The notes beneath the pieces were generated by a model. It ran no database searches. It saw nothing but the letters and a program-made list of their open reading frames with translations, and was not told where the DNA came from. A stretch of DNA of 64,000 nucleotides from Pomphorhynchus laevis. Its lineage: Eukaryota; Acanthocephala; Palaeacanthocephala; Echinorhynchida; Pomphorhynchidae. A program made the translations under genes and the position numbers. The stretch is from positions 86,509-150,508 of the forward strand of contig WNNJ02000100.1 in NCBI GenBank assembly GCA_012934845.2, read 5' to 3'. Below are positions 1 through 14,200 of the stretch, in pieces. Position 1 is the stretch's first letter. Each line of letters starts with the position of its first letter.

Positions 1-2210
1 TAGTGCTCCAGTATTCATTCGAGAGAGCCTGTCTGGCGGAAACAGAGAGATTAGGGAGGTTCATCAATTACGCTAGGACCTTGAGTTTCGTTGGAGTGGG
101 ATTGTATATACGACCTTTATAAGTAGTCGATACAATCGCGGTAGCTTGTGAAAAGAGGTAGGTATTAAATTCGGTCATACTCTCATTTCCTATTCTGGGA
201 AAGAGTTGGATAGCCGCTTGAAAGAAGGCCACTCTGATCGGATCAAAGTAAAACCTCCTTCGAAGCAACCTATCTTCCTCAATTCTCCAACGAATTAGGT
301 CATGAGAGGTGGACAATTGCTGGCGCGATTGCTCTGTGCAGAGGGGCTTTAACAACCACCTCGAGTGAAGCAGTAAAATATCGAGGACTGAATTTGTTGA
401 TTTGCAATGAAAGGTAGGGGAAGATGGTTTGTGAATAAGATAACCGTTCCTAGCTCTGCGAAGTGCTGCACTGATCCAACGACCAGTTCTGTCGTTGAAA
501 TCTCCAAGTATCATGCCGTAGCCACTGTCGATAATACTATCCAGGGTGACACGGTTTTTGTGTATCTCCCCAGGACGGATGTAGACCTTGGCAAGACTGA
601 GGCGTTTACCGTTCTTACAGAGTGAAACTACTAAACAAGGCATGGCTGGACATGAATAGTTTAATAGGAGGAATGACCTTAAAGAGCACTTAATTTTGGT
701 TAAGAGTCCTTGAGATGAAGAGGAGTGATGAGGGGTTATGTACGGAGTATAGTGGGAACAAATGTGCTTTGGGATAAATCGAGTAATGTCCTGGGGTAGA
801 CGGATAGACCGCGTCTCCTGGAGGACTATAACATCTGCATCTCTATCGGATAGAAGTCTAAGTGCAGAAGCACCCCCGAATTCCACTGAAGGATATTCAG
901 TGAAAAAGGCTCACGATTACTCTGCATTGTGGTGGTTTAGTTTGATGTGGGATTGCCTACCTAGAAGGAGCTAGGAACGGAAAGGTTCTCCTTTCCCGTC
1001 ACTAGAACCATCCGGGGCAGGTACTTGCCCATGGGCAGCATCTTCATTTCCCCTTATTTTTTATTCTTCAGGAGATTGCCAATATTGATAGGAGGGATAG
1101 GATGAGCCGAAACCCCCTCTTTTTGGATGATGGAATTGCCGTTGATGATGGAATAGTAGGGTTAGTACAGAATGTGGCAACAACAGAGGATACTAAAACT
1201 TCCATCTTCTTATACATTGTTTCTATACGTATATCAATTGCTCGCATGAGATCATCGTCCCTCGTACGAGTGGAAGCATTTGCAAAGGTACCAGATTTCG
1301 GTTGGGCAGCATACTTGTTAAATCCACCTTGATATAATTTAAAATGTCCCCATTTTCTGCTCCATGCAGGATGGCTCCCCCCACAGTTAGAGCATAATGG
1401 AGGGGATACACATTTTTCTCCTGTCAACAAAGCCGGACACTGGGGGAGCCACACACCCCACATGTCGATGACTCACTGCAGCTTGAGGCCCATTTGTGGC
1501 ACCGACTGCAGTGCGGATATGTGAACTCTTCTTTGTCAATGATTGTAAATCTGAGATTAAATCCCATGAAGGGATTACAAGCTGAATTAGCCAGCGATTC
1601 AGCCCGCTCTAGGGAAGCGGAACAAAATCCAACTGGTATTTGATGTCCGCTCTTGCCTATTATTGAACGGAAGTTCGATATTTTAAATGTTTCTTTTAGT
1701 AACTCGATATAATTCTCTTCCAATTGACAAGGGAGGTTAAATACTTTTAGAGTGCCAAGTATGGGTTTAGAGTATATGGACCCATACTCCGACAGGGAAG
1801 ATTCGAAGTATTTAACATACCCCTTTAAGAGGTCTGAGGTGGTAAACGAAATCTTTAGTTCAGTTTCATAAAGTTTTACCGAGTTGAAAATGATTCTATT
1901 TGATAGTTGCTCTGTAAACGGCCGTAGAAAGAAATTAAACAATAAATGCCTTTCCATAGGCTTTTTGATCTTTATAATTATCAGATTTTTTAGTTTTGGG
2001 ATTGGGGGAAGTGCTTCCCCATCCCTAGCAGCAATTGAAAACTCACTAACCTTTGGAACAGGCGATTTCAGAGCAGCATTTACCTGTATTTCGTCATGTT
2101 CCTTTGATTTTACTAGAAAATTGATTGCAAAACTGTTTTTTTTACAATCCTTTGTTCCTCCGACACGCTTGTTCGTACTCATTTTTTTAAATTCAACTAC
2201 CATGTTATTA
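1..2210 (-). mobile_element. I/Jockey/R1-group LINE, copy 1 (cut by window start)
   Basis: The minus strand carries ORF1 (2203 to about 1068, in two frames) with Gag-like CCHC zinc knuckles (YPHCSRCHKWASSC; NCGGSHPAW). ORF2 follows from about 920 downward. It starts with an APE-type endonuclease, seen as VIVLQETRSIRLPQD, MILGDFND, SVLDILLLH and STSHDL. The reverse transcriptase lies beyond the window. ORF1 has at least one frame break. The 5' end is at about 2210. It is preceded (2221-2251) by a tail-only mini-copy, with TACTTACAGC on both sides of that mini-copy. Confidence 0.85.
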
Positions 2211-2261
2211 TACTTACAGCAAGTAAGTAAGTAAGGGTTTTATTAATAACTTACTTACAGC
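2211..2261 (-). repeat. Tail-only LINE mini-copy between 10-bp target repeats
   Basis: TACTTACAGC occurs at 2211-2220 and 2252-2261. Between them, on the minus strand, lies the 3' tail of this LINE family (TTATTAATAAAACCCTTACT plus CTTA repeats). The same layout occurs at the other copy of the family. Confidence 0.7.
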
Positions 2262-2269
2262 GGAAGAGT

Positions 2270-2505
2270 GTCAACTAATATCAAGCCTCGATAAACGATC
2301 AAACTGTTGCTGCAATAAATGACCGTAAACCGCTGCAACTAACGTCGTCGCAATCTCTGCAATGAACAACCGAGCCGCCGCTGCAATAATCGACCAAACA
2401 TCCGTTGCAACATAACAACCGCTCAGCTGCTGAAGTAAACGAGCGAGCTGCCGCTGCAATAAACGATCGAACTGCCGCTTTAAATAACGATTGTTGTTCT
2501 TCCAA
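2270..2505. repeat. Degenerate about 26-bp tandem repeat
   Basis: GC-richer stretch of imperfect units around CCGCTGCAATAAACGACCGA, six or more copies, for example near 2306, 2382 and 2450. It abuts the LINE 5' end. Its open frames are composition artefacts. Confidence 0.6.
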
Positions 2506-3477
2506 TCATACTAAAGACTTATAGGTTTACAACAATTAATTTTGAAAAAACAACAATCAAGCATGAAATTATAAACTAATAATTTTGATAAAATTAACAT
2601 TTTGAACACATTTTTTAAATTAGCACCGAATTTAAAAGCAAAATGTATAAAATGATCAGAATTGAAAATACAATTTTCATGTCTATATAATTCAAGGATC
2701 AATAGAAAAATATAACTCACATTGTAATTTATAAAGAAGATAATTTAAATCGATTTATGTTTGTTTTAGAAAGAATATTATTAGAATTATAAAAGAGAAT
2801 TCACATCAAATTGTAGCCACACTTTTCCGCACTTTTATATATCTCAACATGACAATCTATTTTTAAATGCATTTATATTGGGGTATTATTTTTTAAAGCC
2901 CTTAAGGTCTTGCGCTGATTTGGCGAAACACACATTATCACAATCGTTCCGGGAAATTTCGTAAACTAAGCAACCATTATTAAATTTTAGTTTGTATTAA
3001 TCTAATGTCAGTACATTTTAACTTATATTCTCGATTTTATAAAAACATTTAAATTTATTTATGAATTGGTTATTAACGAACGACATATCGAGACAAAGAA
3101 TATATCTTTACTCGCACTAAAGAATTTAACCTTTTTAAAGTGCTAAACTTGAATATTTAAATTCTCAAGAGGAAAGTTACAATTCCTTGATAAGGCATAC
3201 TCAGTAATGAATTTAGTTTGAATTGTATTTTTCTAAACATTTGAGGCTAAAAAATAACATCAGCCTAATTGATAAGCGATTTCTATTGAATCTAAGGATT
3301 CTAAATCTCACCATATAAGGATCAAATGCCATATATTCATGAAATTATTCGCTTGTTTTTGTTATTGTGGGGACTAAAGCTGTTTTTACAAATATGTTTA
3401 ATATTGTGCATAATTAATTTTGTTGTTCTTCGCCATTAAAAATATCATTTATGGCTGATAAATAATATTATAATTTA
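2506..3477. other. AT-rich stretch without recognised features
   Basis: No exon with splice sites, RNA gene or repeat was recognised. Short open frames here are chance. Confidence 0.5.
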
Positions 3478-3941
3478 TAATACATCAAGCAGAAAATAGT
3501 ATAATATATAAATCAACACAATAATATAAAGAATAAATTTAAACTCTTAAATTGCGAATTTTTAAGGATGGATAATAAATAATATACTTTGTATTAGAAT
3601 AAGATACTAGATAGTTTTATTAAAGGGAATACATCATTATCATGTATTTGGCCCCGCTGCTATGTTGGGTAGAGGAGTTTGGGGCCGAAACCTGATAGCA
3701 TAGCATTTCCTCCTGATGACCTCTAATCCTTATTCTGATACAGCGTCTGTTATTTATTAGTCAATTCATTAAAATGACGTTTATTTTAAATTTTAATTTT
3801 TTATTTTAACTTGATTTAAATTATAAAAAATCTTAAAGCAATTATGTATTTTATTATTTAATTATTAAATTTTGATTTAGCATTATTATGTTTTGTTTAT
3901 TTTATAATTATATTAAATACGTAGACTCAGTTAGCTGATTT
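3478..3941 (+). mobile_element. PLE family X, 3' fragment (copy A)
   Basis: Begins inside the C-terminus of a reverse transcriptase (it reads FLRMDNK then stop, as does the copy at 52.35 kb). It carries a structured 3' region with CCTCCTGATGACCTC and ends in the family terminus TAGACTCAGTTAGCTGATTT. It is heavily 5'-truncated. Confidence 0.7.
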
Positions 3942-6900
3942 AATATTTATTAAATATTTATTAGATTTAATAATAATTATTTTTGATATTTATTTTAATT
4001 TTGGTTGTAAAAATATGTCACCGTTGCTGTTCATAATTGTTATTTGTCGCTGTTGATAACTGTCCTTTAAGGCTGCTTGGTTTACATTTAAGATCACTAG
4101 CAATTAACGTGTTAATCGCTTTTGTGTCACTTAAATCGTAATAAAAATAGCCTACACATTTTGCGAAATTCTAAATAATTCATTACAATGTGCTGTCATC
4201 ACTCTGCAGCACAGAGCACGATTTGATGAATTCGCGTATATTACAAAAATTCAATATCTGAATATGATGCAAATTGACAGTGAAAAGAATGAATGACGCT
4301 ACTGCATTCTTGAAATTTCAAAAATGTAGTCTTATAAAAATTACGAGGTGATTGCAACCTGTAATTTTGTAAAAACGAGTGGTTCTATCAATCGAATAAA
4401 TGCTTTTCGTTGTAAATAAGGTGAGATTGATTTTTACCACCCAATACTATTAATACCTATAAGAACTGCTATTTTAAGTGCTATTATTAGTTGCTGAATA
4501 TTGTCAATTTGATATTTATTTTATTCTTTTACCTCTGAGTGGATTATTTAATACGTACTTCACTGTAAGTAAAATGAATTGGATATCATTGAATAACAAT
4601 AGACTGAGTGTATTAGATTATATCGAATAAAATATTAAAGTACGATGTCTATGTACTGAAACCAGTCCAACATGATTAATTGTTTCGTTAAGACAGCAAT
4701 ACTATTTCATACCTAAATCCACTATTTCGAAATAAGTTTGTCGTCATACATTCTGCCTGTTAGATTATTTGCATATTTATAGAAGGGCGTGATATTTTTA
4801 GATTGAAAATACTAAGTCAAGTGCTCTGACTTTGACACCCGTTTCCTAATACAACCGTACATTTTATTCGACTGTTCACGATTCTTTCATATGTGGTATG
4901 TTCGTTTTGCCTTACAAATAATACATTTTTATAGGAAAAATTAACAAAAATCTATTGATCGAATCAAATATAAGTCGAATAAACATGTCTTTTATATAAA
5001 TGATGTAAATGATCGTTCCCAGCATTTAATCAGGTCATGATAAAAACTAGAAATTTTAAATTTAAATTTATAAACTGCTATCAATGCATTATAACTACAC
5101 AATCTTATCATAACTATCCATTCATAAATAACATTTAGTTGCTCTGCGTGTCTGCAATATTTTTAAATACGCAATTGCTGTTCTAAAAGAGAATTTTGTA
5201 AATTTCATAGATTTCTATCCAAAGTAATTTGCTTTTATTTAAAGAGTAAACACGCTACAGGTGAACAATAAACGCGAAAAGTATATGATTTGTCACTTCT
5301 ATGACAAAAAAAGCATTTTTTGCTTTATACATGTATACTTTTGTTAGACAACATTTCGCATAATGATGAACCATTCACAGAAACATGGCGAAAAACCACA
5401 GTTTTGAATTTTGTTCTATATCCTTCAACAACTACTACTTCTAACATAACTTCCTCGTTTCACTTTATTTCAATTAAAAGTTCCGTAAATTTTCTTTGAC
5501 TGTAAGGATAATTTGCTTTCTCGTAATATTTGGCCTTGCCACATTTTATTGTATATTTTTATAATTAAAATAAATATTTATTATGTATTTCATTATATAG
5601 TAAAATATAATACTCATAACATCATCAATATTAATTAAATCATTTTCATCAATATTATCCGTCTTAATTTATTAATAAAACATGGTTATATTAGGTTATA
5701 CCATTAAATATTTATTTTTCGTGAAAAATTCAAAATCAGTATACAAAAGTGTCATAGGCGGTTAAATTGCACTATGGAAAGTGTTTTCTAAGCTGCAATA
5801 AAATTAATGTTTTAATACAGGTTTTCAATACCTTATTCGTTGAACATTTTCTTATTAAAAGCAGTTTCAATTTGACTAATTAATTCAAGGAAGTATGAAT
5901 AATACTTGAAAATATTTTAAATTTAGATGTGTTTATTACATTTAAATCGTTAGCAAGAAATTTTTCTCATAATACGACGACATAAGTTAACTATTTAACA
6001 CAATTACTCTTTTGTGGAATGCTAAACACATATTCAATAAATTACGATATGAATAATATGTAATATAAATGCGATGACCTAATTGCTTCCACTATACAGC
6101 ATATATAGATGATATGTTTATTTGCTTCTTAAAATTTATCTTCAGTATATTGATCAAAAGTTTTAATTTATTAAATATTATTCTTAAAATCAGATATATG
6201 TTCTAAATATTTGATTTGTACCAGATTATGTAGGTCATATATAAGCAAGATTTTTGTTGGCCAAAACATTTTTGTTTTGAAACTTTTATACTTCGATAAT
6301 TCGGAGTGTAAAATTTATCATCCAATAATTTAATGTTAATCGTAAAATTTCATGCAACAAAACGAATATACTGCAATAGAATTTAGCAGTAATAATTGAA
6401 TTTTAATTCCAAAATTTAATTACAATTTAATATCATTGTATATTAATAATATATAATTAATTTAATTATAATTAAACAGTAAAATTATATTAGGAAACAA
6501 AAATAAGCATTTTAATAATAAATAAAGAAACAATAGTTTATAAATCTCAATCCGAGACTTTTTTACAATCAAATCTCTAAATATAGGAATTGTTTTATTG
6601 ATTTTAAATTATTTTTTCTAGATGTATTAAATTATGATTTCTATTACTTCAATATATAATAAGTCATAATTAGAAAAAAGTTAGTCTCTGAAAGGAACAA
6701 ATAAATCACGTTACAAATAAAATTAAACGTCTGAAAAGAGCTTGAACACTAAAAGCTGGAATCATATAAATAACACTAATGTGATCAAGATATCATTGAA
6801 TCCGTGTTGGCTATCATTTGATGAATTCTTTCATCTATTTTAGTCAATTTTGCTGGATCACACAATATGATTTCGCAGCAGAAACCAGCTACCGTATCAT

Positions 6901-8178
6901 GTCTTCATTACTTCCAACTGCATACATCTTGAATAAAATGTGTAAGGAGTTGTATTGTGAAATCACCTTGTGTGATCTAGCGAAATTGATTTAAATATAT
7001 GATTATTTAATGATGACTGATATTCATGGTCAAGATATTGAAATCAATAAATTCATTTTTCTTTCAATTATCAAGATTTGCTATTTTGTGTACGGTAGAC
7101 AGAGCAACAATCAAAAAATTGTACTCGAAACACTAACTAAAAATCTTAAGATTTTAACGTGACTGTATTGAAATTCTAATACTCTAGTGCATCTACATCA
7201 AAGTCTAAGTAAACATCAGTAAGATATGGTTATAACTATTCGATTTTAATATGTTAATTGGAGATTAAATAATAATATCAAACATAATTGTAATTAGTAA
7301 TTTTATTTTAAATCGGTAATGATTTATTTATAAAAGTCGAGGGGGTTATTTCAAATTGATTATACAGCAGTTTATTCTAATTATTGTCACGAAATAATCA
7401 GTGCAATTCTAATTATTGGGGTTTATGAGTGAAATAGATATTATCGTATAAATATTTATATTTATAAATATTTATAAATAAATATTTATAAATATTATTT
7501 ATAAATATTATAAATTACTAAAAATAGCAGTGATAATAAATAGGTTAACTTAATTAAATAGTCATCTAATGTTGAATATATAGGTGCATTTAAAATAAAT
7601 AATTGCGTTGATTATATAGACAGTACGTTTATTGAAAAAAATGAAAAATGTAATCGGCAAAAAGTGGATTTATATTATTTAAACATCACAATTTGGGAAG
7701 CCATTTGACAAGCAGCATTCTACTTCAATATTTTAATTACCTTTATTAATAGTCAATTAATAAAGGTGAAATTACTGTACTTTCCATTTATATGTCAAGT
7801 TAATTCAAAAGGCAAAGTGAAGACATTTTACAGAAATGATCTCCAAACTGAGATTTATTAATCTTGGAGTGGCAAATTGTTTAATTAGAATAATTTAAAC
7901 ACAAATACGATGATTTTTGTTTATACAAAGCACTGTTGACTTACATGTTCATGTCGACAAAACTGTAAATAGTTAGAAGATTACATTATGCATGCTAAGA
8001 TTACTTTGAGACAGAATTTAGCTGGCATTTATAAAATTGCAAATCAGATCAACTACAAGTCATGTTTAATATTAATACATGTTTAGAATTCAAATCAAGA
8101 CATTTGAATAATTTTGTCATTTAAATTTATTGGATGCGGATATATTTGTTTTAACAAATTGCTATACCTAGAGTAAAT
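3942..8178. other. AT-rich upstream region of the EF-hand gene
   Basis: No coding exon, RNA gene or element end was recognised. A short inverted repeat (ACCTTTATTAATAG with AATTAATAAAGGT) lies near 7740-7772. The promoter and 5' UTR of the EF-hand gene must lie near its right end or further up, but no core motif can be chosen in this composition. Confidence 0.4.
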
Positions 8179-8299
8179 ATGTCTTCACCAAAAGAAGAAA
8201 ATCAATCCAAGCCTGATATATGTATTATTGATCAACGACGATCAGATCTTACTGATTATCAACTAAAAAAGGCTCGCTACTTCTTTAATGTTAATCTCG
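8179..8299 (+). CDS. Exon 1 of the EF-hand gene
   Basis: Codes for 40 residues plus one base, opening MSSPKEEN and ending in the first EF-hand helix (YQLKKARYFFNVNL). The donor is G|gtaagc. The final G pairs with the first two bases of exon 2 to give the Asp that opens EF loop 1. A hydrophilic leader of about 25 residues precedes the helix and no signal peptide is seen. Confidence 0.8.
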
Positions 8300-11200
8300 G
8301 TAAGCAATAAATAATTTAACAGTTTTTATTTGCAGACAACTTTTATACTCATTCTGAAAACTGTATCATACTAAGCATATCTTAATTAAATTACGCATTA
8401 TCTAAATACTAGCAATTTGAAATGTGTAAACATTTGAAAATATTTAATACTTTATAATGAACTGTGAATTAATATATTCAATTGTATAGAAATAAAATAC
8501 CATTATTCATAACAAATAAAACCTAACGTATGTAATTAATACCATATTTGAATAAATTCATCATATTTTGTATCATGGATTTGATTCTTTTTTGATAGAC
8601 CATGTATCGTACCATGTCTAACGAAATCCATTGTATTCTATTAAGATTTACCAACAATTATGTTGTAAGATAAAATACAATAATCTTATGCGAAACAATT
8701 ATAGGGTTTTATAAATAAGTACCGATAAAATATGTTCAAGTGAGATCCTAAATTATGCTCAATTTGCTTTTAAAATGACTCGCATTAGTTTTTATTAAAA
8801 TGTACCTGGTTACTAAAACATTAAAATTAACCTAGATAATGAAACATTAAGATATTAACAAATAATAAACCTAATCTCTTCTTCAATTTTTGATTATATA
8901 GTTTTACTGGAACAAAGAAGAAAATAATGTCCTTTTATTTGAAAAAAAAATCAATTTTTCGATCGCTTTTTGATATCATCATCAGGATTACAATAAAAAT
9001 GTTTATTTAATTTTTATCGTAATCCCGATGATAATGATAGCAGGAGCTGTCAAAGTATTGATTTTTTTTCAAATAAAGGAAAATTATTTTCTTCTTTGTT
9101 CCAGTAAAACTATATAAAATATTAACGTTTTAACTTGGATCATCACTTCGAGCTGTAGATATATGCATTGAAGATTGATACAATAAAAACAAAGGAGAAT
9201 TTTAATATAATTAAATTATCACTAATATATTTTCAATTTATTAAATTATTTACACAGTGAGTTATTTCAATTAAATTGTAAAAAAAGACATTTTGAAAAA
9301 ATTTAATAATGTTAATTATGATGTGATTTTATCATACCAATTAACTAATTTTGCACAAATTAAGATATCGAAAATAAGGGATACATAACATGGGAAGATG
9401 TAGAATTCTACATTTTGGTAAGTTACATATGTTTGCTATTGCATAATTTTTAAATATTAAGCTAATCTGCAGATTCCACAAATTGAGTATGTTGTATTTA
9501 TTGATAGTTAGTTAGTGAAGTAATCTTTGTAATTCATTAATTAAGTATAAATGTATTATGAGCATATACAATTGTGTAAGGCAGTAAAGTCTATAATTCA
9601 GAACATTGTTGTAAGACTTGCTTCGGCTCTATATGCAATTAAGTTCATATCTAAAAAAAACATGACAGAATAAAAATGTAGTTCATACAATAAACATTAG
9701 TTTTATGTAACCTTTAAAAGTGATCATACTATTCTTAAACAGCATTATTAAGGAATTAATAGTAACTTATATAATTCTTTATATAAGAAGTTCTTAATAT
9801 TAAGGAATTTTTAATTCCTTCGTTACTTTCCAGGGTTTTTATAACAATTGTGTTGTAAATTATTTGAATTATATTTATGTTTTTTATGTTACAATTTAAG
9901 ACATGATCTTATTGACGGCATACGACCGAAACGATATTTAACGATGCATTTTAGATTTTAAGATTTATTAATTCGCTTTGTCTCAAATGAGAAATAAAAG
10001 TTTTTCAATTACCTAAATATATACAGAATATGTACAAATAAATTGTATGCTATCATTCAAAAAATTAACAAATGTCTCAAATATTATTATATATTTAATT
10101 GCTTACTTACTATCACTAATTATAATATACAATTAAACTAGCAAATATATTCAAATCTATATTTGAGTCGTGTTCGAAATGTTCTTATCAAGTTAATTAA
10201 TAGGTTTGCTTAAAGACAAAATGCAGCGGACCTTGAGAGAAATACAAAACACCATGTAGTGATGATATACGCTTTGTTGCATACGTTTGCATTAATGTGA
10301 TTGTATCAATGTGTGTAATATCAGCAAGATCTATATATATATCAGCATTTAAGATCTATTAATCAGTATTCAAGTTAAGGAAGAGTCCAAAGTAGAAATT
10401 TACACTTCTTAAATATTTGTTTTAATGCAAATTTCGTATTAATTTGTTAAAAAGTCCTCTTAAAATGTAAATAAGTGTATGTTATATTAAGAAAACAATA
10501 ATCAACAACTTGCAACTAGGTTATCCAAGGATCGTCACTAACTTATATAATTATTTACTGGGGCATACGATAATCGCTAGTCTTGCTAGAGGAAGCATTT
10601 TTAGCTGATCAAAGGAGATAGACTGAATAGCATTTCTATTAAAATCGAATTTTTGATAGCTAACTACTACTATCATCATCAAGATAAAATTATAATTTTA
10701 TCCTGATGATATAAGTTAGCTATCAAAAATTCGATTTTAATAGAAATGCTATTCATTATCTTTTTTTATTAGTTAAAGATTTTTATGAGTGAACAACAAA
10801 TTTGATTGTTAAAAATTGATTAAATTTATAATATTTCCAGTTTCCGCAGGGTTTTATGTGTCGCGGGGTTTGCCATAAGGGACAACCATTTGCGATTTGG
10901 AAGTGTTAAGAAGTTGAAGAGTAGTGGGCGGATTGCGTATAAATCTTAAATAAATTTCTAATTTCATATCCGCCTTTCGGCATGTGGAGATAAAATATTA
11001 ATTACAACTAATAAAAATACAATAATTCCAAAAGTAAGATATGTAAAGTTCCTGGGGATAAGAGTTTAATCTTATCTATAAGTTTTGATTGAGTCAAATA
11101 AAGTTAGCCCGTTTCCTCTAATACTGGGCACTCCAAGATGCATAACAATAATTTTGCGGTTTATTGCATAATTTGCAGATACAAGCATTTGTGCGGATAT

Positions 11201-14200
11201 AAATTGGCATTTATTTACGCAAAGACGGTTATGGTAAGAGTGAATTGAAGTTCTGACAACCGAAGTTCTACTTTTTGAATTTGGTATAGTTGAGTTGCGT
11301 GGTATCATTGCGAGATAGCTCAGAATATCAGATTCAAATTTGTTCATTTTTCGGTTCCCTATTCCACAATACTAAAGGCAGTTATTAGTTGCTAACAGGT
11401 TAAATTTTTTTACACCGGCTTGAGAATGAATATAAATTTGTAAGAGAAGCAATGTATTTTGACTTTATTTAGTTCGATATAGATAAGATACGTTTTAGAT
11501 ATTACCATTGAATACCATAAAAATTTTTGGTCTTCGATCTTTATATTGTTCCTTAAATCTTATTTTCCATAGGTGGCGATAGAGGTCAACATGACATTAA
11601 ATAAATGCATCCCACCATTTATGAACAATCTTGACAGTTGAAGATATGCATGCATATATTCTATTATTTTACATCTTACTTTAGTAATGTGTTCAGAAAA
11701 AGACAATTTCGGTGTAAGGATTATTCCTAAGTATTTAAATTCGTTTGAAAATTTTACTGAAGCATTATTGGATGTTAGAATATCTTTTTTGTATAACTGT
11801 CCGCCTTTTTCAAGTGTAATAACCTTTGTATTCTCTATATTTACATTCAATTCATTATTATTATAGTATCCAGCCAAATTGTATAAAACACTTTGAAGTT
11901 GTTGCATATTTGTGGAAACTATCGCTAAGTTGTCTGAGTACATAATTATATGAACATCATCCTATTACACCATTCTGATTTCATCTTTGCTTGTGTAATA
12001 AGATTTTATTATACCAGCAAAGTTTAAGACCTTATTTAAAACGCTTCAGGATTTTGATCCATTCCTCAATCTAGAATACAAATACATACAAAATTTCAAA
12101 TGTAAAACAACTCTTAAATTATTTTTTTTCTCAAGTTGTAGATATGCTCTGGATTGATACTAAGATATCGATATGTCATTAACTGACCAACCCACTGTCT
12201 TTCCATTGATTTTCTTACAATGGTATTTGTCAAGTTATCTAGATAACAACATATTGAAATATGTCTCCTTCAGTGTAATAAACCTTCTCATTATCAATGA
12301 GTGTTCTTGGTTGGTCAAATATGAATAAGTTGAATAGCAGATGGCTTAGACAGTCGCATGGTAAAACGCCTTGTTATGCAAAACTTATGATTTAATGAAT
12401 AACGCATTCTAGTAATTTCCTTTATATACGATTAAATGTAATTTACATACGATTATTATATATGCAATTTGTATTATACGAGTTTTGCATAAAGTCAGTC
12501 TGTTTTAACCGTATGATCAATAAATTAGTTTAATATAAAATTAACATATTTTTAGGAATATACTGAAAAATGTTTAATAGGAAATTATCTGAAAATTCAA
12601 TTATTACGGAAACTCATTATTATACGAAAATATTTTACAACTAGGAATATCATTGCTAATAAGCTAGGGTTAGATATAAAGTTAGGGTATAATCATACTG
12701 ATCTTGAAAAGTTCATTTAAAAGTGCAGATATACTGAAGATTGAGATGATATTTGAAAATATGTAACATATTTGATTTATACTTCAAATGCATTTGGTAT
12801 GTAAAATTATAAAAATATACACAAAATAGTGGGATTATTGCGCACTTAAAATTAACATGGAATAATATCATATCAATATAATATTATATCTATATCAGCT
12901 TTTATATTTTTTAATATGTAAATATTTACGTATATAAATCGTTATCTAGACGAATGATCAATTCAGAGATGAATTTCTGTAATTATTTAAACGTGGGTTA
13001 TTTTAATCATGACACCGTATTTTTGTCCTCACTGTGTGCATTTAAGCTTACTTTTTCTAATTTCGATACCAATGTACAGTATCTGGTGCGCTTTGATTAA
13101 AAAATCGTTATTTTGTTTGCATAAATTTTTTCTGTATAACAGCTTACCAAGAACTGGAATGGGCATCGAATACAATAAATCCATATGGGTACATCTGATA
13201 TGATCTCCTCTAAATGTTTATTAATCTTTTACTGTACTACTGTCAGATTTTATATTATAATCGAAAGTGCATAATTTACGAAAGTACTTGAAGAATTATA
13301 GTATATGATAAAATATTGAAATTGAATATCTGATATTTTTAATTTATATCAAATCTTTAATTGCAATATTAATAATCGTTAAATCACAAATTAATATCAA
13401 TTGAAAAACTACATAAAGTTTATCAGCACATTGCGTAATAAATATTGTTTGACAATAGCTTTTAAAAGTAATTGTTCTCTTGTTTTACAAAATATTATCA
13501 ATTTAATTCAGTATGCATAATAAAATGATAAGAAACTATTTTAAATACTAATTTTATCCAATTACATATTTCAAAATATGCTCTTAATTTTAGTTTCACA
13601 TGACAGCCACAGGAAGAGAAAGTGATGCAACGCTCGAAAAAACAATACTAGAAAAATCTCGGGTTATTTGGGATAAAATTAAAAATTCGTACACTAAGGA
13701 TGTTGATAATCACTTAACCATTGATCAATTTTTGGTAAGAGTTATTTATTTTGAAAAAAAAGTAAGAAATGCAATTGAAAGTTTAATTTAACGGGACAAT
13801 TTATTAATTTTAAGTATCAAATATAAGTGTTTCATATTTGTTAAATTATTATAACTTTATCAAATTGACTTTAAATTTATATTATCTTATTAAATTGTTA
13901 TATTACTACGAAAATTTAATAAAATGCGAAAACTGCCCGAAAATGTTTGTTTCGATTATAGAATTATAGCTACCTTTCAATTTTATTATAAAATTACCAT
14001 TTAATTTAAAGCATTAAATAATATATGCTGATATTGAAAAATGTCAATGCAATCTAAATTCACTGAGACAACAGAGTTTTTCACAGTAAATAGTCTACGT
14101 CTTATCAATATCATTTTTATGACTATTGCATATGTTACAAGTACATTACAATGCATCACATAAGCAAGTTGTAATATATGATTTCACATCTGCATTGAAT

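Noticed and set aside
1102-1332. Plus-strand open frames across LINE copy 1
   Set aside because: They are antisense shadows of ORF1 with no features of their own.
13009-13203. Possible small membrane protein
   Set aside because: No splice signals, homology or composition support; it lies in an intron of the EF-hand gene.
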